DNA of 17,933 bases from Baffinella frigidus (lineage: Eukaryota > Cryptophyceae > Cryptomonadales > Baffinellaceae). Made by a program: the position numbers and the translations under genes. Positions within the stretch are counted from its first letter, which is position 1. Each line of letters begins with the position of its first letter. Under the pieces are notes generated by a model, which had not been told where the DNA came from, made no database searches, and saw only the letters and a list, made by a program, of their open reading frames with translations. This document shows, in pieces, positions 14,201 to 17,933 of this stretch. The stretch covers positions 1,459,217-1,477,149 of the forward strand of contig MU646318.1 in NCBI GenBank assembly GCA_026770585.1. The letters are read 5' to 3'.

Positions 14201-17057
14201 GTCAATTTGACGAGACCGTCAGTCAATTTTTCGGGGGGTGGGTGCAAATCCGTCAACTTTTGGAGTGAAAACGATCAGTCAACCCGAGTCAGGCAGAGCT
14301 AGGGGTCTCACGGATACATAGACGCCCCCTCGACCCACCTGGGGTATAACTCATCACGTCCGGACGTGACCATATTGCCTGGTGCTAACTGGACAAGACA
14401 CTTCTCATCTTGTAATTATAACGCATCGCATCCGGACGTGACCAGATTGCCTGGCACTAACTGGACACGCCAGTACTAATTTTATAATTGTAACTCCAGA
14501 CTTATAAACGCGGAGGGGTCTCACGGATACATCGACGCCTGGAAACCCTCCTCGACCCACCTGGGTTCGGGTTTAGGGTTTAGGGATTGGGGCTTCGGGT
14601 TTAGGTTTTGGGTTTTGGGGTTTGAGGTTTTGGTTTGGGGGTTTGGGGTTTGAGGTTTGGGTTTTAGGGATTAGGGTTTTAAGGGTTGGGGGTTCGGGGT
14701 TAGGGTGTAGGGTGTGGGGTGTAGGGTGTAGGGTGTAGGGTGTAGGGTGTAGGGTGTAGGGTGTAGGGTGTAGGGTGTAGGGTGTAGGGTGCAGGGTGCA
14801 GGGTGTAGGGGTTGGGGTTTAGGGAAGAGAGGCGACCTACAGTAGGATTAGAGTTTTGAAGGCGTAGGGTTTAGTAGGGTTGGGGTATAAGACGTGAATG
14901 ATTTCGGGGGAGTTTTTGGTTAATAAAACAATAAAAGTTTTTGGTTAATAAAACAATAAGCTCACCAGGAGTTGTAGAGGACGAACGCGTTGAACTCCCC
15001 CCCGGCCCACGCCTCCGTCGCCTCGATGGCCGCGCGCTTGTCTTCCGGGTACAGCTTCCACGCCGACCCACTCTGCGCAAAAAAGCATAACTGGTCAAAG
15101 CATAACTGGTGTTTTTTTCCCCCAGTGTTTGACCAGTTGTGTTTTTTGCTTCTTGCTTGCGGCCTTCGGTTTCGGAGGGAACTCCCCCCCGGCCCACGCC
15201 TCCGTCGCCTCGACTACCGCGCGCTTGCCTTCCGGGCACAGCTTCCACTCCGACCCGCTCTGCGAAAAAAAACACAACTGGTCAAAAACTGGGTTTAAAA
15301 AACAACATTCCGGATGCGGCGTGGGCCATTTCCCGCCTGTGTGGCTTTCGGGTTCGGAGGGAACTCCCCCCGCCGATCCACGCCTCCGTCGCCTCCACGG
15401 TCCCGCACTTATCCGTGGGGTACAGGTTCCACTCTGCGCAAAAAAGCATAACTGAACAAAATCTGGGTAAAAAAAACATGTTCTAGATGCGGTTTGTATA
15501 GGGTGGGTGAGAGGGTTGGGAGGTGGGAAGGGGAGGGAGGGGGGGGGGAGAGAGAGGTGCAGCTTCCTCTCCGACCGGATCTGTGCGCGCGAGAGGGGGG
15601 CTGGTAAAACATCACACTCTGGCTTTCGGAGGGACAGGCTCGTTTGAAAACTCTCGCCTGAAATTCAGCACGAAATATTCAGGATTTGTTCCACTTCGGA
15701 GGGCTAGATCTCACGTGAAAACGGTTTTAATTGTCAACTTTTGGGCACTGAAAATTACTACACAGCATGATCTTTAGTAGCAATATCAAAGAATTCGTGT
15801 AGTAATTTTTATTGATTTCTCAAGTCAAAATTAAAATCGTTTTCATATATTGTCGAAAATGGGCTTCGCGCGGAAAAAAATCGAGGTCAGGTCAGCAACA
15901 TTTTTTCAATTTTTTGTCTTTTTGTGTCATCTTATGGGTGGGAGATGCTATTTTGAGATAAAAACCATGCCTGAGATAGCATACAAGTCCATTTTTGGGG
16001 GAATTTCCTGATTTCCTGACCTGGCCTCGATTCCGCGCGAAGCCCATTTCGACAATAAGATCTAGTGGGGCGAGGAAGGGGCGACCTCCTCGTCTATCTT
16101 CTTCAGAATGTCAGATGAGTCTGTGAGGAGCCGGGTTGGCTGACTATCCTTAAGTTGAAATTCTGGGTGTGTGGTACAAATTCGTCAACTTTGGAGCAGG
16201 AAAGAGCCCGGGCTCACCAAATTAGGGAGCCCAAATAGACTGAGGTCGAGCTAGGGCCTCCTCGACTATCTTCATCAGAATGTCAGACGAGTCCACTCCA
16301 CCTGCTCGCGGACCTTACGGTAGGACATCCCTAGGGGCCTAGGGTTCTCCTAGGGGGGTGAATAGATGGCTCGTACACTTGATGGGGGATTCCCGTCCCG
16401 AGAAACCGATTTGAGCTGCGACGGGTTGTTGGTGGGGAGCTAAGACCTGCTCGTCTATCTTCTTGAGAATGTCAGCCGAGTCCGTGAGGAGCGTGCCCTC
16501 CCACTCCATCTGCGGGACCTGCTCGCGAGAGAGACCTTTTTGAGTACCAACCCGTCCGCGCCATCTATGCGCCCCCTCAGAGAGGTTCTGCTCAGCATGC
16601 AGGGTGCTTGTGTGGGGTGCTGTATCATTCGGGGAGGGGGGGGGGGGGGGGGGGCTTCAACACGCCCTCAACGGCGCTCGTACAGGGGCAGCGGGGGGGA
16701 TGAAGGCGCGGGTTTCAGGGTTCAGGGGTTGGGGTTCAGGGTCTAGGGTTTAGGGTGTAGGGTGTCGCGCACCGTGTGCGGCGGAGCAAGCACTTGCTTG
16801 AGCTTCGTGATGTCGCATGAGACCATGCGGTAGGGGATGCGGAAGGCATCGAGCGCGGGCACCACCTGGCGGCGGGTTTGGAGGGTGACCCCGCCTTGTT
16901 GTCTAGAGGACGTGTCTGACCCAAACTGGGGTTGTACAAAGACCTAGAGAGAAGAAAAGGTGGAGGAGACGGACAAGCGGGTCGGGGGAGAGTTGCCTTG
17001 GCGGCGAACTGGCTGCCGGTCACGGACCACAGGACGTTTTCTTTCGACTCCTCCAGG
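10890..17057 (-). CDS. Glutathione-S-transferase-fold protein, split gene of at least 8 exons
   Basis: Minus-strand exons in order: 17057-16997, 16865-16794, 16518-16447, 15072-14966, 13964-13857, 12700-12640, 12056-11865, 11231-10890. Phases agree at every listed junction, including 2/2 joins at 14966-13964 and 13857-12700. The translated order matches a GST: NVLWSVTGSQFAAK, VVPALDAFRIPYRMVSCD, VPQMEWEGTLLTDSADILKK (thioredoxin-like half with the cis-Pro VP and the TDSADI glutathione-site motif), then LYPEDKRAAIEATEAWAGG, EGTEEPSAADFALYGMM (GST C-terminal N-cap/hydrophobic-staple region) and LQAWHQRMVARFP. The combination recalls membrane-associated prostaglandin E synthase-2-type GSTs, but subclass is not established. 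A CPxC pair is absent; a Ser (TGS) sits near the expected catalytic position. The ATG-bearing first exon was not found, and a few residues may be missing between exons 2 and 3. Introns are full of repeats and exon copies. Expression is unproven. Confidence 0.72.
10916..11158 (+). repeat. TTTAGGG, then TTGAGGG, then TGTAGGG variant blocks
   Basis: Variants are segregated: mixed TTTAGGG at 10916-10960, about nine TTGAGGG/TTGCGGG units at 11004-11090, and about nine TGTAGGG units at 11093-11157. On the minus strand this is the tail of the last GST-fold exon. Confidence 0.92.
11388..11432. repeat. Perfect 17-bp-arm hairpin
   Basis: agtgaggccgtaggacc (11388-11404) and ggtcctacggcctcact (11416-11432) with an 11-base loop. 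Related cctaggg/gtaggac motifs occur at 8815-8850, 10195-10230, 11275-11320 and 16315-16360, suggesting a dispersed palindrome-rich element. Confidence 0.9.
11536..11842 (+). repeat. TTTCGGG variant field with an exon fragment inside
   Basis: Eight perfect TTTCGGG units at 11775-11830 plus degenerate units elsewhere. Between them, 11671-11704 is a copy of the end of GST-fold exon 7 (CTPWLWE and its donor, here GTACCG). Confidence 0.92.
11865..12056 (-). CDS. GST-fold gene, exon 7 (C-terminal domain core)
   Basis: The acceptor is GAAAACACAG, 64 codons follow, and the donor is GTGCGC, phase 0/0. KRALLAHIATLEGKLSGGKQ, then WIEGTEEPSAADFALYGMM, is a textbook GST C-terminal core (G.EPSAADFALY). 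It ends CTPWLWE. This is the most recognisable exon. Copies at 12091-12172 (5' part) and 11671-11704 (3' part) flank it. Confidence 0.75.
12091..12372 (-). repeat. Copy of GST-fold exon 7 start followed by GGGGTTA/GGGGTTG repeats
   Basis: 12091-12172 repeats 11975-12056, with minus-strand PGMKRGLLAHIAPLEAKLSG conserved. A 13-G run (12182-12194) and heptamer-like ggggtta/ggggttg repeats follow, then another short ccgtcccctcgatccaccg copy at 12319. Confidence 0.8.
12491..12631. repeat. 56-bp-arm hairpin made of two inverted element ends
   Basis: 12491-12546 and 12576-12631 are reverse complements with 3 mismatches in 56, around a 29-base loop. Each arm is the gctccaaagttgac...aataGTC part of the dispersed element. 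It sits immediately after the donor of GST-fold exon 6, so the transcript would form a strong stem. Confidence 0.9.
12640..12700 (-). CDS. GST-fold gene, exon 6 (61 nt)
   Basis: The acceptor is GCGTCCAG. One base and then 20 codons (CRGILGEDLIPEGRDAGPDE) reach donor GTGCAT. It has no motif of its own. It is called because it converts the phase exactly from 2 (exon 5) to 0 (exon 7), and because the copy at 12879-12928 keeps the same frame with mostly conservative changes. Confidence 0.5.
12879..12928 (-). repeat. Copy of GST-fold exon 6
   Basis: Minus strand GCGTCCAG then CRGILGESRIPDGRDPGP, against CRGILGEDLIPEGRDAGP in the exon. Several changes are synonymous or conservative. It has no donor at the equivalent position. 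Confidence 0.7.
13134..13290 (-). mobile_element. Dispersed element copy with duplicated palindrome
   Basis: Same family. It contains two exact tandem copies (13203-13228, 13229-13254) of a 26-bp unit whose core gtctcaccaaagtggtgaga is nearly self-complementary. It ends at the exon-5 copy 13289-13349. Confidence 0.65.
13421..13560 (-). mobile_element. Dispersed element copy
   Basis: Keeps ACTATTCGTAAGTTG, the GTACAAACCCGTC segment, CACCAAATTCGTGAGACC and AATAGACTGAGACAG (given in + strand order). Lies in the intron after GST exon 5. Confidence 0.65.
13661..13721 (-). repeat. Copy of GST-fold exon 5 (3' part)
   Basis: NADFLLPYMFNVGRFRGALRKRR, ending before GTAACT. The other partial copy, 13289-13349, reads YIFDVGRSRLRMRKR before GTTGGC. 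Both lie in the intron downstream of exon 5. Confidence 0.75.
13731..13856 (-). mobile_element. Dispersed element copy abutting GST-fold exon 5
   Basis: It occupies the whole gap between exon 5 (ends 13857) and the exon-5 copy that begins near 13721. On the minus strand the sequence starts GTTGACC and ends AATAGTCAG, again splice-like ends around an exon and its copy. Confidence 0.65.
13857..13964 (-). CDS. GST-fold gene, exon 5
   Basis: The acceptor is CCCAAACAG. One base completes the codon split from exon 4 (TG plus C), then KIREMVIPNWVPAAIADF and YIFDVGRSRGFLRK follow. It ends two bases into a codon before GTTGAC. The phase match with exon 4 (2/2) and exon 6 (2/2) is strong support. Copies are at 13661-13721 and 13289-13349. 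Confidence 0.65.
14069..14124 (-). repeat. CCCTAAA block
   Basis: accctaaaccctaaaccc units with ccttgaacc variants, C-rich on +, in the intron between GST exons 4 and 5. Preceded by tgttttagtg tandem units (13992-14023). Confidence 0.9.
14199..14306 (-). mobile_element. Dispersed element copy, shortened
   Basis: Contains tttgacgagacc, tgcaaatccgtcaacttttg, cagtcaacccgagtcaggca and gagctagggg. Leads into the composite repeat at 14302. Confidence 0.5.
14302..14562. repeat. Composite: two 75-bp tandem units between direct repeats
   Basis: ggggtctcacggatacat-g at 14302 and 14516 (each followed by cctcgacccacctgggt/g) flank two tandem units, 14346-14417 and 14420-14496. Each unit holds tccggacgtgacca-attgcc and taactggaca. 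The first has the perfect palindrome cacgtccggacgtg (14357-14370). Confidence 0.85.
14567..14824 (+). repeat. TTTAGGG/TTTGGGG then TGTAGGG block
   Basis: Degenerate units to 14700, then about a dozen TGTAGGG heptamers (14702-14800) with single-base TGCAGGG variants. Confidence 0.92.
14966..15072 (-). CDS. GST-fold gene, exon 4 (start of helical domain)
   Basis: A T-rich stretch and GCGCAG precede 35 codons plus two bases (SGSAWKLYPEDKRAAI... to VLYNS), and the donor is GTGAGC, the best donor of the gene. LYPEDK followed by EATEAWAGGEF is the usual linker and first helix of a GST C-terminal domain. Two decayed copies lie upstream in the preceding intron. Confidence 0.68.
15180..15465 (-). repeat. 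Two decayed copies of GST-fold exon 4 with its acceptor tract
   Basis: 15180-15254 reads SGSEWKLCPEGKRAVVEATE and 15361-15434 reads WNLYPTDKCGTVEATEAW. Both keep the T-rich GCGCAG-type acceptor and the gcataactg-caaa stretch beyond it, but lose the 3' end and donor. A short fragment at 15559-15587 is a fourth trace. Confidence 0.8.
15715..15846. mobile_element. AT-rich inverted-repeat element A
   Basis: 15715-15763 (gtgaaaacggttttaattgt ... attactacac) is complementary to 15797-15846 with a few mismatches and a small indel; loop of about 34 bp. AT content is far above the surroundings. Confidence 0.75.
15849..16056. mobile_element. AT-rich inverted-repeat element B
   Basis: Ends attgtcgaaaatgggcttcg (15849) and the inverse at 16018-16056 match over about 40 bp with few differences. 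The 120-bp interior is AT-rich and noncoding. It abuts element A within 3 bp, so they may be one nested or composite insertion, in the GST intron between exons 3 and 4. Confidence 0.78.
16085..16306 (-). repeat. Two partial copies of GST-fold exon 3
   Basis: 16085-16139 reads LLTDSSDILKKIDEE before GTCGCC. 16250-16306 carries an internal deletion but keeps GCGAGCAG, the GGAGTGG step and SSDILMKIVEE. The element 16140-16256 lies between them. Confidence 0.78.
16140..16256 (-). mobile_element. Dispersed introner-like element, clearest copy
   Basis: Read on the minus strand, this copy starts GCCCTAGCTCGACCTCAG directly after an exon-3 copy (ending GAGGAG) and stops at GGATAGTCAG directly before another exon-3 copy. 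Internal landmarks in order: CAGTCTATTTGG, CAATTTGGTG-like palindrome, TTTCGCTCC-like, CAAAGTTGACGAATTTGTAC, CACCCAG, CAACTTAAGGATAGTCAG. Ends with splice-site character placed exactly between exon-like sequences are the hallmark of introner elements. Termini in other copies are less exact. Confidence 0.6.
16447..16518 (-). CDS. GST-fold gene, exon 3 (72 nt; VP and TDSADI motifs)
   Basis: The acceptor is GCGAGCAG, 24 codons follow starting VPQMEWEG, and the donor is GTCTTA. It contains the conserved cis-proline step VPQ and the LTDSADIL motif, where the acidic/Ser pair binds the glutathione gamma-Glu in canonical GSTs. The frame is open further upstream (SREQVPQM), so the exon may start earlier; that would supply the residues missing after exon 2. 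Two partial copies follow at 16085-16139 and 16250-16306. Confidence 0.7.
16636..16654 (+). repeat. 19-G homopolymer
   Basis: Uninterrupted G run. Others of 14 and 13 occur at 2203-2216 and 12182-12194. On the gene-sense strand these are poly-C tracts inside or beside introns. Length in the assembly may be unreliable. Confidence 0.9.
16711..16767 (+). repeat. Short TTCAGGG/TTTAGGG/TGTAGGG block
   Basis: Six or seven variant heptamers just downstream (in gene sense) of GST-fold exon 2. Confidence 0.85.
16794..16865 (-). CDS. GST-fold gene, exon 2 (72 nt)
   Basis: The acceptor is CGCCGCCAG, 24 codons follow, and the donor is GTGCTT, phase 0/0. VVPALDAFRIPYRMVSCDI fits helix 1 and strand 2 of the thioredoxin-like fold (pattern: V..aLda..ipYr.v). 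It is flanked downstream by a TTTAGGG/TGTAGGG block at 16711-16767. Confidence 0.62.
16997..17057 (-). CDS. GST-fold gene, exon 1 recognised (beta1, active-site region)
   Basis: It encodes SLEESKENVLWSVTGSQFAAK. The 3' border is AAG followed by GCAACT, a GC-type donor in phase 0. The 5' border is placed after GCTGACAG. The frame stays open upstream to 17326 without a usable ATG except there, inside the dynein gene, so a separate upstream start exon or a 5' truncation is possible. Confidence 0.5.
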
Positions 17058-17069
17058 CTGTCAGCCGCC

Positions 17070-17099
17070 GTTTGACCATGAAAAGGTTGATGGTCAAAC
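17070..17099. promoter_or_regulatory. Perfect 10-bp inverted repeat between the divergent genes
   Basis: gtttgaccat (17070-17079) and atggtcaaac (17090-17099) are exact reverse complements separated by 10 bp. It lies about 50 bp upstream of the dynein start codon and just upstream of the first recognised GST-fold exon. It could be a bidirectional promoter element or a 5'-UTR hairpin. The position is observed; the role is inferred. Confidence 0.4.
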
Positions 17100-17148
17100 T
17101 CAAAAAAGTTTACGCGGGGAGATTGGCAGTTGGTCTCTCCTGGAGAGC

Positions 17149-17933
17149 ATGGCGGATCGAGATGGCGACCCAGGTACGGCGGGCGAAGACAGCGCGGCAA
17201 GGGCACCTGCCCCGCGGGTGCGCCCCCCTCGGGCGGAGGGCGAGCCGCCTGCTGAGAAGAAGGAGAGGAGTTCAAGCAGCGCCAAACCGACGAAGCCACC
17301 TGAGGGGGAAGGAGCTGCGGCAGCACGAAGTGAGAAGGAGGGTGGCAGTGGAGAGGCAGGAGACGGCAGTCGGGCCGCTCCTAAAGAACGCCCGCGCCCC
17401 CCAGCCCCCAGCGCGGCAAAGGCTGCCCCCGCGGCGGGAGGTGCCAAGCCACCTGAGGGGGAAGGAGCTGCGGCAGCACGGAGTGGGAAGGAGGGTGGCA
17501 GTGGAGGGGCAGGTGACGGCAGTCGGGCCGCTCCTAAAGAACGCCCGCGCCCCCCAGCCCCCAGCGCGGCAAAGGCTGCCCCCGCGGCAGGAGGTGCCAA
17601 GAGCGCACCAGCCGCGCCAGAAGAGCCGAAAGATGTGATGAAAATGGTGCACCAGGCAGCGAAGCGAGCGCAGCAGCAGCAACGACAGTTCCAGGCGCTG
17701 GTTGTGGGGACGCACACCGGCGCGGGGAAGACGACGCTCCTCGACCGCTGGCTGACGCCCGGCGGCGGGGACGTCAAGGACGTCAAGCCGACCCTCGCGC
17801 TCGAGTACAAGTACTTCAAGCGGCCGGGGCGCGGTGCGGTCGCGAAGGAGGTGGCGCACGTGTGGGAGCTTGGGAGCGGCACGAAGCTCGCGAAGCTCAT
17901 TGACGCCCCGCTCAACGAGGCGACGGTACCCCC
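17149..17933 (+). CDS. DYNC2LI1: Dynein-2 light intermediate chain (DYNC2LI1-like), 5' part, runs off the window
   Basis: The frame is open from the ATG at 17149 to the window end (261 codons seen). Residues 1-165 or so are Ala/Pro/Gly/Lys-rich low complexity and include a 51-residue tandem duplication. A Gln-rich segment (AKRAQQQQRQF) leads into a P-loop GTPase-like domain: strand FQALVVG, Walker A GTHTGAGKTTLLDRW, then KPTLALEYKYFKRPG, HVWELGSGTKLAKLIDAPL. The Walker A plus PTLALEY plus HxWELGxGT series is characteristic of the dynein-2 light intermediate chain, which helps assemble the retrograde intraflagellar-transport motor; this implies a ciliated organism. The start has A at -3 and G at +4, and no in-frame ATG lies between the stop at 16945-16947 and 17149. 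An out-of-frame ATG lies upstream at 17078. The long N-terminal extension is atypical, because animal orthologues begin close to the P-loop. The gene diverges from the minus-strand GST-fold gene. Confidence 0.87.
   Translation, partial: MADRDGDPGTAGEDSAARAPAPRVRPPRAEGEPPAEKKERSSSSAKPTKPPEGEGAAAARSEKEGGSGEAGDGSRAAPKERPRPPAPSAAKAAPAAGGAKPPEGEGAAAARSGKEGGSGGAGDGSRAAPKERPRPPAPSAAKAAPAAGGAKSAPAAPEEPKDVMKMVHQAAKRAQQQQRQFQALVVGTHTGAGKTTLLDRWLTPGGGDVKDVKPTLALEYKYFKRPGRGAVAKEVAHVWELGSGTKLAKLIDAPLNEATVP
17293..17598 (+). repeat. In-frame 153-bp (51-codon) tandem duplication in the dynein gene
   Basis: Copy 1 is 17293-17445 and copy 2 is 17446-17598. Both begin KPPEGEGAAAARS and end AAKAAPAAGGA, and they differ at a handful of bases. 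The length is an exact multiple of three, so the frame is kept. It encodes a disordered Ala/Pro/Gly/Arg linker upstream of the GTPase-like domain. Near-identity points to a recent duplication. Confidence 0.95.

Noticed and set aside
17072-17638. 188-codon + strand frame
   Set aside because: Shadow of the dynein gene; the frame starting at 17149 contains the P-loop motifs and stays open to the window end.
17100-17915. 271- and 195-codon minus-strand frames opposite the dynein gene
   Set aside because: Antisense shadows in a GC-rich coding region, low-complexity Ala/Ser/Pro translation without motifs.

Overview
This is a GC-rich nuclear window from a flagellated eukaryote, most likely an alga or other protist. 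The evidence is short spliced exons with GT/GC...AG borders, an intraflagellar-transport dynein subunit, and abundant 7-bp telomere-type repeats (TTTAGGG and variants). TTTAGGG telomeres occur in green plants and algae, alveolates, oomycetes and others, so I cannot name the lineage. The canonical array at the left edge is G-rich on the + strand, the wrong polarity for a left chromosome end, so these are interstitial or subtelomeric blocks. Nothing here looks prokaryotic.

Most long open frames are translations of stop-free 7-bp repeats. Beneath them I reconstruct three protein genes. (1) Positions 8401 to 2439, minus strand: a split gene of about nine exons for a membrane-anchored tubulin-tyrosine-ligase-like (TTL) protein. 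Its exons occur in TTL-domain order and the phases agree at every junction but one. Several catalytic residues look substituted. (2) About 17057 to 10890, minus strand: a split gene of at least eight exons for a glutathione-S-transferase-fold protein (thioredoxin-like N half, all-helical C half). Its last exon runs into telomere-like repeats that encode a heptad tail. (3) From 17149 to the right edge, plus strand: the 5' part of a dynein-2 light intermediate chain (DYNC2LI1 type). It has a Walker A motif and a duplicated 51-residue low-complexity segment. Genes 2 and 3 are divergent and nearly abut.

The introns are built in an unusual way. They contain blocks of homogenised telomere-variant heptamers, partial copies of the neighbouring exon on the same strand as that exon, and a dispersed element of about 120 bp. 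In two places this element lies between exon-like sequences, with splice-site-like ends.

Layout: 1-2338 is telomere-like blocks in both polarities, four decayed copies of an unidentified exon-like module, microsatellite and one MITE-like hairpin. 2439-8401 is the TTL-like gene with a 14-bp tandem-repeat family and a second MITE copy in its introns. 8402-10889 is intergenic and filled with inverted and direct copies of an interspersed repeat carrying the motif ggacctaaagg. About 10890-17057 is the GST-fold gene, with two AT-rich inverted-repeat elements at 15715-16056. 17149-17933 is the dynein gene. All gene models were made by eye from splice signals, phase and motifs; no alignment was run.
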